Shown piece by piece: positions 36,486 to 44,076 of a DNA stretch of 64,000 nucleotides (position 1 is the first letter of the stretch; each line of letters starts with the position of its first letter). The DNA lies in the NCBI GenBank assembly GCA_019414445.1, contig DXMA01000007.1, positions 51,174 through 115,173 of the forward strand, written 5' to 3'. The translations under genes were made by a program, and so were the position numbers. Below the pieces are notes generated by a model. That model saw nothing but the letters and a program-made list of their open reading frames with translations. It had not been told where the DNA came from and ran no database searches. The DNA is from Collinsella sp. GTDB taxonomy: Bacteria > Actinomycetota > Coriobacteriia > Coriobacteriales > Coriobacteriaceae.

Positions 36486-38153
36486 ATGCCTACTGACATC
36501 GAAATCGCACGTTCTGTCACGCCGCTGCCTATTACCGAGGTGGCCAAGAACGCCGGCGTTGACGTTAAGCACCTTATTCCGTACGGCTTCGACAAGGCTA
36601 AGGTCGACTATTCACTGCTCAACGAGCCGACTGATCACCAGGCCAAGCTCGTCCTCGTGACCGCTATCAACCCAACGCCCGCGGGCGAGGGCAAGACCAC
36701 CACGACCATCGGTCTGGCCGATGGCCTGCGTCGTCGCGGTGTCAAGAGCGCCGTGGCCCTGCGTGAGCCTTCGCTCGGTCCCGTCTTTGGCGTCAAGGGC
36801 GGTGCCGCTGGCGGCGGTTGGGCCCAGGTCATTCCCATGGAGGACATCAACCTGCACTTTACCGGCGACTTCCATGCCATCGGTGCTGCCAACAACCTGC
36901 TGGCCGCCATGCTCGATAACCATATCCAGCAGGGCAATCAGCTCGGTATTGACGTTAAGCGCATCACCTGGAAGCGCGTCGTCGACATGAACGACCGTCA
37001 GCTGCGCCATGTTATCGATGGCATTGGCGGTAAGGCCCAAGGTGTGCCGCGCGAGGACGGCTTCGACATCACCGTTGCCTCCGAGGTCATGGCAATCCTG
37101 TGCCTGTCCACGAGCATCAACGATCTTAAGGAGCGCTTGGGCGAGATCGTTGTCGGCTACAGCTATGCCGGCGAGCCCGTCCGTGCCCGCGACCTCAAGG
37201 CCCAGGGTGCCATGGCCGCGTTGCTTAAGGACGCGCTCAAGCCCAATCTGGTGCAAACGCTCGAGGGCACGCCCGCGTTTGTCCACGGCGGTCCCTTCGC
37301 CAACATTGCCCACGGCTGCAACTCTATCATGGCCACGCGTATGGCGATGCGCTTTGGCGATGTTGCCATTACCGAGGCCGGCTTTGGCGCCGACCTGGGC
37401 GCCGAGAAGTTCCTCGATATCAAGTGCCGCATGACGGGCGTTCGCCCCAGCGCCGTCGTGATCGTCGCGACCGCTCGTGCGCTGAAGTACAACGGTGGCG
37501 TCGCCAAAGCCGACCTCAACGAGGAGAACCTCGAGGCACTCAAGGCTGGCATGCCCAACCTGCTGCGTCACGTCGACAACATCCAGAACGTTTATGGTCT
37601 GCCCTGCGTGGTCGCCATCAACCGCTTTCCGACGGACACCGAGGCCGAGCTTGCGCTCATCGAGTCCGAGTGCCAGAAGCTCGGCGTCAACGTTAAGCTT
37701 TCCGAGGTCTGGGCCAAGGGCGGCGAGGGCGCGCTCGAGCTGGCCGATGAGGTCATGCGTCTGATTGAGCAGCCGAGTGAGTTTAAGTTTGCCTATGAGG
37801 ACGGTGCCGATGTGGCCGACGCTCTCGAGGCCATTGCCACCAAGGTCTACCGCGCCGACGGCGTCGACTTTACGCCGGCCGCCAAGCGCCAGCTCGCCGA
37901 GCTGCGCGAGAACGGCTTTGGCAACCTGCCGGTGTGCGTCGCCAAGACGCAGTACAGCTTTAGCGACAACGCCAAGGCCCTGGGCGCTCCCGAGAACTTC
38001 CGCATCACGGTGCGTGAGCTCAAGGTTTCTGCCGGCGCCCACTTTGTGGTCGCACTGACTGGCAGCGTTCTGACCATGCCGGGCCTGCCCAAGATCCCCG
38101 CGGCCGAAAACATCGACGTCGACAACGACGGCAACATCACCGGCCTGTTCTAA
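36486..38153 (+). CDS. fhs: Formate-tetrahydrofolate ligase
   Basis: ATP-dependent capture of formate as 10-formyl-THF. The 555-residue protein has the nucleotide loop TPAGEGKTTT (from residue 64), and the family signatures EPSLGPVFGVKGGAAGGG and HGGPFANIAHGCNS. It starts eight or so bases after GAAAGGA. Codon choice is strongly biased, suggesting high expression. Together with fchA and folD at 48.7-50.2 kb it gives the route between formate and methylene-THF; whether this feeds purine synthesis or a reductive one-carbon path cannot be told from the window. A terminator follows. Confidence 0.96.
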   Translation: MPTDIEIARSVTPLPITEVAKNAGVDVKHLIPYGFDKAKVDYSLLNEPTDHQAKLVLVTAINPTPAGEGKTTTTIGLADGLRRRGVKSAVALREPSLGPVFGVKGGAAGGGWAQVIPMEDINLHFTGDFHAIGAANNLLAAMLDNHIQQGNQLGIDVKRITWKRVVDMNDRQLRHVIDGIGGKAQGVPREDGFDITVASEVMAILCLSTSINDLKERLGEIVVGYSYAGEPVRARDLKAQGAMAALLKDALKPNLVQTLEGTPAFVHGGPFANIAHGCNSIMATRMAMRFGDVAITEAGFGADLGAEKFLDIKCRMTGVRPSAVVIVATARALKYNGGVAKADLNEENLEALKAGMPNLLRHVDNIQNVYGLPCVVAINRFPTDTEAELALIESECQKLGVNVKLSEVWAKGGEGALELADEVMRLIEQPSEFKFAYEDGADVADALEAIATKVYRADGVDFTPAAKRQLAELRENGFGNLPVCVAKTQYSFSDNAKALGAPENFRITVRELKVSAGAHFVVALTGSVLTMPGLPKIPAAENIDVDNDGNITGLF

Positions 38154-38178
38154 GCTCGCTGCTCATAGCCGCTTGCAC

Positions 38179-38216
38179 GCCCCGTCGCGCCTACCAAGGC
38201 CCGGCGGGGCCTTTTG
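38179..38216 (+). terminator. Rho-independent terminator after fhs
   Basis: GCCCCGTCG pairs with CGGCGGGGC (one G-T pair), followed by CTTTTG. Confidence 0.7.
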
Positions 38217-38333
38217 ATCCTTAGGCCCGCGCATGTCTTGTAGATACCGACGGACTCTGCCCATCATAGGCTTTTGCGCGGGTAGAATGCATGGATAACT
38301 TGAGGCTCACGCGCGACGGAAAGGAATCGTTGC

Positions 38334-39320
38334 ATGGATCAGGACAAGACAACCGTGATGGGCGGCTACGGTTCCGCACAGGCTGGCGGTAGCGCCGATG
38401 CGACCCACGTTGTTCCCAACCCCGGTTATGCCGACCCCGCCGCGACGCAGCCTTCTGCCGAGCCCACGCGAGTTATGGGCTATGGCGACTCGGCGCAGGA
38501 TTCTTACGCTGCATCTTCGCAAGGCCCCTATGGCAACGCAGCTCCGGACCCGTTTGATTACGCGCCGCAAGATTCTTATGCTGCCTCGACGCCGAATTCC
38601 TATGATGACCTGCCGCAAAATCCCATTCCGCAGCCTCAGCAGACGACGTATATGCCTCGCACGGCGCAGCCTCGCTACGAGTCGCGCGAGCCGTATCGCG
38701 AGTACCCCAAGTCGATTCCGCAATATGGCGAGGACGAGGAGAAGAAGCCATCGCGTTCGTCGAGCGTGATCAAGAAGATCATCATCGTGCTGGCGATCTT
38801 CTTTGCGCTGTCGGTTGTGTTTGCCATCGTGTCGGGCATGCTCAACAAGCGGGGCGCCACGACCGATGCCACGACCGAGCAGGCCGAGACCACCCAGTCT
38901 GCTGCCGTCGACCTGAGCGATATCCCGGGACAGTACTGGTCCAACGCCAAGAAGCTCCTCAAGTCGCGCGGAGCCGACCTTTCGAACGCCGTGATCCTGA
39001 CCGACGATGGCTCAACGCCCGTCATCGATTCCAACTGGGTTGTTACGAATGCCTACTATAACGACAACGGCAACCTGGAGATTCAGCTCACGCACAAGAA
39101 CAGCTATGGCAACTCGTCCGGCGGCCAAAGCGGTACCGACAGCTCGAGCTCCAATACGCTGGAGGACTTGAGCAACAAGGCGCAGGAGTTGGGAGATAAG
39201 GCGCTAGAGCTGGGCGATACGGCACAAAACCTGGGTGATACTGCTCAGAATCTGGGCGATATGGCTACCAATGCCTGGGACGCGCTGCAAAACGGCATCT
39301 CGGGCGCGCAGGGAAACTAG
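38334..39320 (+). CDS. Single-pass membrane protein with PASTA-like extracellular segment
   Basis: A 328-residue protein not assignable to a named family. The first about 140 residues are Pro/Gln/Tyr/Ser-rich and probably cytoplasmic and disordered. One membrane helix spans about 147-170 (KKIIIVLAIFFALSVVFAIV). The outer part begins with DIPGQYWSNAKKLLKSRGAD, reminiscent of PASTA-like repeats of envelope proteins, and ends in four imperfect repeats of LGDxAQN/KALELGD that should form an amphipathic helix or coiled coil. It is convergent with the cation exporter gene 12 nt away. A role at the cell wall is a guess from the layout. Confidence 0.7.
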   Translation: MDQDKTTVMGGYGSAQAGGSADATHVVPNPGYADPAATQPSAEPTRVMGYGDSAQDSYAASSQGPYGNAAPDPFDYAPQDSYAASTPNSYDDLPQNPIPQPQQTTYMPRTAQPRYESREPYREYPKSIPQYGEDEEKKPSRSSSVIKKIIIVLAIFFALSVVFAIVSGMLNKRGATTDATTEQAETTQSAAVDLSDIPGQYWSNAKKLLKSRGADLSNAVILTDDGSTPVIDSNWVVTNAYYNDNGNLEIQLTHKNSYGNSSGGQSGTDSSSSNTLEDLSNKAQELGDKALELGDTAQNLGDTAQNLGDMATNAWDALQNGISGAQGN

Positions 39321-39332
39321 CTGTTAAGCAGA

Positions 39333-40514
39333 CTACAGCTGCTCGGCCGGACGGTCGGGCGAGCTAAAGCCCGAGTCAAACGTAACGACGCATGAGGCAT
39401 CGGGCCGGCGCTCGTGCACGATGCGCGTGACGAGCTCCAGCAGCTCTTCGTCGGATATGTCAAAGCCGTCGGGACGCACCAGGTCAAACGAAACGAACCC
39501 GTTGTGCTCGTGCAGATCGTGGATGGAGAGCGCGGGATCGATCTGCATGACGCCGCGCTTGACCCAGCCGCGCAAGTCATCGCCGGTTGTCGCGATGGGG
39601 TCGCAGTGCAGCGTGATACCAATGCCCATCTGGCGCTTGATGTCGTGCTCGATGGTGTCCAGAATCTCGTGGTGCTCAAACGCGTCGCCCTCGCCGGGCA
39701 TCTCCACGTGGGCGCTGGCAAACTGACGACCGGGGCCGTAGTCGTGCACCATGAGGTCGTGTGTGCCCAAGACCTGCGGATAGGACATGATCTTGTCGCG
39801 GATTGCCTGGACGAGCTTGGGGTCGGGCGCTTGCCCCAGCAACGGGCTGATGGCGTCGCGCACCAGGCCCAGACCGCTGATGCAGATGAAGATGCCCACA
39901 CCCAGGCCTGCCCAGCCATCGAGATCAAAGCCGGTCGTCTGCGAAATAAGCGCCGCCACCAAGACCGAGCCCGAGGTGATGACGTCGTTTTTGGAGTCCT
40001 GCGCCGTGGCGATGAGCGTCTCCGAGTCGATGCGATCGCCCAGCGTGCGGTTGAACGCTGCCATCCAGAGCTTAACGAGCATGGACGTAGCCAGTGCCGC
40101 AAGGGAAATAAACGTGTAAGCGGTGGGCAAGGGCTTGATGATCTTGGTGACCGACTCGAGAATCAGGTTGATGCCGACGGCGCAAACCAGGACGGCGACG
40201 AACAGGCCGGCTAGGTACTCGTAGCGGCCGTGACCATAGGGGTGGCCTTCGTCTGCCGGGCGGCTGGCAAGGCGGAAACCGAGCAGGCTCACAATGTTGC
40301 TCGAGGCATCGGAGAGGTTGTTGAAAGCGTCGGCGATGAGGGAGACGGAGCCGGCGAGCAGGCCCGCGATGCCCTTGGCCAGGCACAGGGTGATGTTGAG
40401 GCCAATGCAGACGAGGCTTGCGGAAAAGCCCGCGTTGGTGCGGCAAGATGCATCGACCGGCTCGCTCTCGCTGCCGGGAACAAGCGTATGTACCAGCCGA
40501 TTTACAAATAGCAT
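39333..40514 (-). CDS. Cation diffusion facilitator family transporter
   Basis: Exports divalent metals such as Zn, Mn or Fe(II) in exchange for protons. The 393-residue protein has six membrane helices, with the metal site in helix 2 (SLIADAFNNLSDASSN) and helix 5 (ATAQDSKNDVITS), and the HPYGHGRYEYLAG loop of the family. Site A residues read N/D and D/D, which is seen in Mn/Fe-type members, but specificity is uncertain. The cytoplasmic C-terminal domain is longer than average. ATG 40514 is chosen because GAGG lies nine bases upstream; longer in-frame starts exist. No regulator is adjacent. Confidence 0.88.
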   Translation of the reverse strand: MLFVNRLVHTLVPGSESEPVDASCRTNAGFSASLVCIGLNITLCLAKGIAGLLAGSVSLIADAFNNLSDASSNIVSLLGFRLASRPADEGHPYGHGRYEYLAGLFVAVLVCAVGINLILESVTKIIKPLPTAYTFISLAALATSMLVKLWMAAFNRTLGDRIDSETLIATAQDSKNDVITSGSVLVAALISQTTGFDLDGWAGLGVGIFICISGLGLVRDAISPLLGQAPDPKLVQAIRDKIMSYPQVLGTHDLMVHDYGPGRQFASAHVEMPGEGDAFEHHEILDTIEHDIKRQMGIGITLHCDPIATTGDDLRGWVKRGVMQIDPALSIHDLHEHNGFVSFDLVRPDGFDISDEELLELVTRIVHERRPDASCVVTFDSGFSSPDRPAEQL

Positions 40515-40732
40515 AGCGGTCGTCCTCACAATCATGTTTAAGGGGATAGTGTAGCTCGCGCGGGGGCGCCGTGCACCGATGCTCAGAAAATGCAGCAATA
40601 GTCTGCCGGTGCTAACGAGCGAGCCTTCTCGTCTGCCTGGGTGGTCCATTTTGGGCCACATGGGTATGGGCATGTGCCTGCTTGCTCGACATACTTAATG
40701 TCGACAGCCCCTGTGCAAAGGAGGACGTTTCC

Positions 40733-42070
40733 ATGGACGAGATGTTTGCCATTAAATGTCAAAACTGCGGCGGCCCTATGTACTCGCACCAGGCTAAGCG
40801 CAGCTTTGAGTGCGCCTATTGCGGCACGGTCGTTCCGTGGCAGGCCGATGCGGGGGAGCCCAAGAGCGCCCTGGGCATTCGCCATACGCCGCTAACGGTG
40901 GTGGATGGACTGCTCAAGCTCACGCATGTGTCGCAACTCGAGCGCCCGGAGGACCCGGACTGGTATTTCTTCAATTCGCACTGGCGCAATCAGTCAGTTC
41001 TGGAACATCTGCTGTGGGAGGATCGCGGCACGGCGCAGGAGTTCCAAGAGGCCACGCATGTGAGCATTCCTTGCCCCTTCTGTGGTGCGTCCTTTGAGGG
41101 CGAGTCGACCCAGCGCGTGTTTGAGTGCCCGTCCTGCGGCAATAAGATCGGCATTGCCGACCTGCTCAAGCCGGGGACGTTTAGCAAGCGCCTGACCATG
41201 GGCGTAGGTGCGGAGTATGTACCTGGGCAGGGTATTCCCTGCGAAATCTCGCCGCAGCAGGCACGTGCCAGCGCACTGCAGCTGGTGCGCCAGTATGCGG
41301 AAGCCTTTGCCGGGCACGACGTGGAAGATGCGATCCAAAACGACATGATGCTCTTCTATTTCCCCATGGCGCTGGCGGACCTGCGCATGATGGCGTCCTT
41401 CCCAGGCAAGGGCCTGAGCAAGGAGACCTTGGTGTACTACGAGGTGCTCGACTGGGCATACCCCAAGGCAAACTACCTGGACGTTCGCCTCATGGGCATT
41501 TTGGAGCCGTGGGACTTTGCCAAGGTTGGGCCGTTTGACCCGGCCATGCAGGAAAGTGACTTTCGCGTTGTCTCCGTCGATGCGTCTACCAAGGACCAGG
41601 TGGTTATTGATAAGTTGGCGCTCGACGTTGCGGGCAACGACGCCGAGGCTGTACTGGGGCTCAATAAAAAGAGCATCCGCACGTGGGCATGCAAGGCCCG
41701 CAAGCACAAGGACGGCCTAGTTATGGTGCCAGTGTACTTTGTCGACCGTCCGGCAACGGACAGCCGCGACGGCGAGCAGGTGCGCATCGCCGTAAACGGC
41801 CAGACGGGTCGTGCGGCCGCGGTGGTGTTTAGCGACAAGCGCGAAACGCATATCGTGGCGCCGCTCAGCTCGAGCCTGCATCTGTCCGGTGAGAGCACCG
41901 TGCACGCCACGCCCGTCGAGATCAAATATGTTAAATCACCCTTCCTGTACCAGATCGTGCGCCGTGGAGGCGGCGAGCAACCGCGCCAGGTTGCAGCGGT
42001 TGCCGAGGGTTCCTACCGAGAGGAGAAGCCCAAACGCCGCGGTCTGCTGGGTGCGCTATTTGGGAAGTAG
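40733..42070 (+). CDS. Zinc-ribbon protein of unknown function
   Basis: A 445-residue protein with two zinc ribbons: Cys9, Cys12, Cys27, Cys30 at the N-terminus and Cys114, Cys117 with a later CPSCG pair near 132-135. Between and after them the sequence is soluble and acidic, with no membrane helix or nucleotide motif. The C-terminal 20 residues are basic and end in LLGALFGK, which may be a membrane or partner contact. No function can be assigned. AAGGAGG sits seven bases before the ATG. Confidence 0.75.
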   Translation: MDEMFAIKCQNCGGPMYSHQAKRSFECAYCGTVVPWQADAGEPKSALGIRHTPLTVVDGLLKLTHVSQLERPEDPDWYFFNSHWRNQSVLEHLLWEDRGTAQEFQEATHVSIPCPFCGASFEGESTQRVFECPSCGNKIGIADLLKPGTFSKRLTMGVGAEYVPGQGIPCEISPQQARASALQLVRQYAEAFAGHDVEDAIQNDMMLFYFPMALADLRMMASFPGKGLSKETLVYYEVLDWAYPKANYLDVRLMGILEPWDFAKVGPFDPAMQESDFRVVSVDASTKDQVVIDKLALDVAGNDAEAVLGLNKKSIRTWACKARKHKDGLVMVPVYFVDRPATDSRDGEQVRIAVNGQTGRAAAVVFSDKRETHIVAPLSSSLHLSGESTVHATPVEIKYVKSPFLYQIVRRGGGEQPRQVAAVAEGSYREEKPKRRGLLGALFGK

Positions 42071-42154
42071 GGGAGCGGTGCTGGTTAGTCTTATGACGCG
42101 ATAGCCAGGGATATGGGGCGGCTCTCAGGAGTGCGGGCTGCCGTCTGATTGTTT

Positions 42155-42318
42155 GAGGGTGCCAGATATAAATAAACGGTGGAACGGCTGCAAAAGAGCC
42201 GCCCCACCGGGTAAAATCAGGTTGTGCCGCGGAACCCGCTCCTCAGCTAGTCACACTTCGGAAGCGCGGGCAACGCAGGTATTATCGTCTAAAGGGCCGG
42301 CTGCAACCGGCCCTTTTC
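42155..42318 (+). ncRNA. Candidate structured small RNA ending in a terminator
   Basis: The 425-nt gap between the zinc-ribbon gene and the DUF1016 gene contains a strong two-tier hairpin at 42177-42209 (CGGTGG..CCACCG around CGGCT..AGCCG with a GCAAAAG loop), a second long stem (GTTG at 42221 with CAAC at 42271, and CCGCG with CGCGG inside it), and a perfect 10-bp terminator at 42291-42316 (AAAGGGCCGG..CCGGCCCTTT, then TCT). An AT-rich TATAAATAAA lies just before the first stem. No coding frame fits. It does not match the conserved cores I know for SRP RNA, tmRNA, RNase P or common riboswitches, and no gene follows on this strand, so it looks like a free-standing transcript. Confidence 0.4.
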
Positions 42319-42495
42319 TGTGGCAGCCAATGGACCCACATCAGACGAAGGCCGCGTCTTTGCCTGTCAGGTCACGCTCGCCAGCCACGGCTAGAATGTC
42401 GTTGCCGGCGTCCATGACCGGTATTGTTTCGTAGCGTGCGTCGCAACCGCGAGTGCGCCTGCGACGGCTGCGGTGGCTTCGGTCGCAACGTGCTG

Positions 42496-43545
42496 CTACC
42501 CTTGCGTTTCGCCATTAGTCGCTTCGTTGATGGCGCGGTACTCGGCGCTCAGTTCGCGCGCCAGCTCTTCCTTGCTTGGAAGATACGGCAGGTATTTGGC
42601 GGCAAACACTTGGTCGTTGTCTTCGGGCAGCGTGTACTCGACAATCGAATCGCTTTTGTCCGCGCAGAGCACGATGCCTATGGGCGGATTGTCGCCTTCG
42701 TTCATGAGCTCGCGCGTGTAGTAGTTCACATACATTTGCATCTGGCCCAGGTCCTGATGCGTAAGGTCGTCCGTCTTAAGGTCGATGAGCACGAAGCAGC
42801 GCATCAGATAGTTGTAAAAAACAAGGTCAATATAGAAATGGCGCCCATCAAAGGTGATGCGCTTTTGGCGCGCCTCGAAAGCGAAACCACGGCCAAGCTC
42901 CAGCAGGAACTTCTGAAGATGCGTGATGAGCGCCTGCTCTAGATCGCTCTCGCGAAACGCAGTATCGTCCGAGAAACCTAAAAACTCCAGTACATATGGG
43001 TCGCGGATGATATCCTCGGGGCGACGAGCCGGGGCGCTCTTTTGGATTTCCTGGGTGACGGCCTCCTTGTCCTTGCTGGCAAGTAGGCGCTCGCGGAACA
43101 TGGTGTTGATCTGGCGTTCGAGCTGACGCGTGCTCCAACGAGAATCGGCGCATTCGTTCATGTACCATGTTCGAGCATCAGGGTCGGTTATACGCGATAA
43201 CCTGCGGTAATGTGTCCAATTCAATTCGGAACGCAGCGCGTTCCGGATTGGGAACGCAAGATAAAACTGACGCATGTATCTTAAGCTTCTGGCGTTGAAG
43301 CCTCTGCCGAAATCCTTAGTCAATCTAACGGCAAGTTCGTCGATCGGTGCATCGCCATACTTGGCGCGCTCCTCTCCGCCCTGTTCATCAACAATACTCT
43401 TGCCGATCTCCCAATATGCCTCAACCATCGCAAAGTTAACAGCGGTATAGGCCTTGTCGCGAGCGGCGTTGAGAATCGAGGAGACCTGCTTGTAAAAACC
43501 TTCGGGCACGATTGCCGATTCTCCACGGTTTACCAGTTCGCCCAT
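42496..43545 (-). CDS. DUF1016/YhcG-family PD-(D/E)XK nuclease
   Basis: A 349-residue protein of the YhcG family. The N-terminal domain (ARDKAYTAVNFAMVEAYWEIGKSI in part) and the C-terminal nuclease-like domain are clear, with the active site pattern FYIDLVFYNYLMRCFVLIDLK and a late FAAKYLPYLPSKEEL, shortened to IDLVFY, VLIDLK and YLPYLP. Members often sit beside restriction-modification or mobile genes; here it is alone. DNA cleavage or repair is inferred from the fold. The ATG at 43545 is preceded by GGGG; a GTG directly upstream is equally possible. Confidence 0.85.
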   Translation of the reverse strand: MGELVNRGESAIVPEGFYKQVSSILNAARDKAYTAVNFAMVEAYWEIGKSIVDEQGGEERAKYGDAPIDELAVRLTKDFGRGFNARSLRYMRQFYLAFPIRNALRSELNWTHYRRLSRITDPDARTWYMNECADSRWSTRQLERQINTMFRERLLASKDKEAVTQEIQKSAPARRPEDIIRDPYVLEFLGFSDDTAFRESDLEQALITHLQKFLLELGRGFAFEARQKRITFDGRHFYIDLVFYNYLMRCFVLIDLKTDDLTHQDLGQMQMYVNYYTRELMNEGDNPPIGIVLCADKSDSIVEYTLPEDNDQVFAAKYLPYLPSKEELARELSAEYRAINEATNGETQG

Positions 43546-43712
43546 CACTGTCGCCCCGCTTTCCTCTTGTGGAATGCATCTTTATCGAATTTAGTTTAAA
43601 GCCTCGCGCGGACACGAATTGCTGTGCTGTCTGACATCATCGCATGGGGCCTTGCGGTGACTAAAATGTGGCCATAGGGACAGTTTTAACGAACCCCACG
43701 GGAGTGACGTGT

Positions 43713-43982
43713 ATGGACAGCAACACGCTGCTATTCCAGGACAAAGATTCGGGTAGGTATAAAGACGTCAAGATCTACCCTAACCGCATTGAGGTACTCA
43801 AGAAGGGCACTTTTGGCGGCAAGCACACCGAGATTGTCTACCTTAAGGACATTACGGGCGTCAATAGAATCAAAGGCCGCGATGTTTTTCTGCGCAATCG
43901 TCTGTTGACCGCTTGCGTCTTTAGCCTGAACAGCCGTGCGAAGGCCCAGGAGTTTGTTAACGCGCTGAACATGGTGATGTAG
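43713..43982 (+). CDS. Small PH-like domain protein
   Basis: An 89-residue protein whose pattern of short strands and a C-terminal helix (KDVKIYPNRIEVLKKGTFGG, then ITGVNRIKGRD, then SRAKAQEFVNAL) resembles bacterial PH-like domains. Such domains occur in envelope or stress proteins, function unknown. It has no signal or membrane helix. GGAG lies nine bases before ATG 43713. It ends at a bidirectional terminator shared with the convergent phospholipase gene. Confidence 0.65.
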   Translation: MDSNTLLFQDKDSGRYKDVKIYPNRIEVLKKGTFGGKHTEIVYLKDITGVNRIKGRDVFLRNRLLTACVFSLNSRAKAQEFVNALNMVM

Positions 43983-44010
43983 CCGATAGCGGCGTTCGGG
44001 CCAAGGTAAA

Positions 44011-44047
44011 AATCGGGGGCACAGAACGGTGTTCTGCGCCCCCGATT
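44011..44047. terminator. Bidirectional terminator
   Basis: AATCGGGGGCACAGAAC pairs with GTTCTGCGCCCCCGATT at 16 of 17 positions around a GGT loop, between convergent genes. T-runs are weak on both sides, but the stem is very stable. Confidence 0.75.
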
Positions 44048-44076
44048 GAGTCGATGTGTCTAAAAGGCCGGCTTGC

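Noticed and set aside
42177..42290. tRNA, SRP RNA or 6S RNA as the identity of the structured region
   Set aside because: No cloverleaf or TPsiC-like text, no SRP GGAAGCAGCC core, and no clear 6S central bubble; kept only as an unassigned RNA candidate.
42341..42433. Short minus-strand coding-like stretch ending GERDLTGKDAAFV and a stop, just after the DUF1016 gene
   Set aside because: It reads like a protein C-terminus, but the same frame upstream is Arg/Ser-rich and implausible and no start was found. It may be a remnant; not enough to call a gene.
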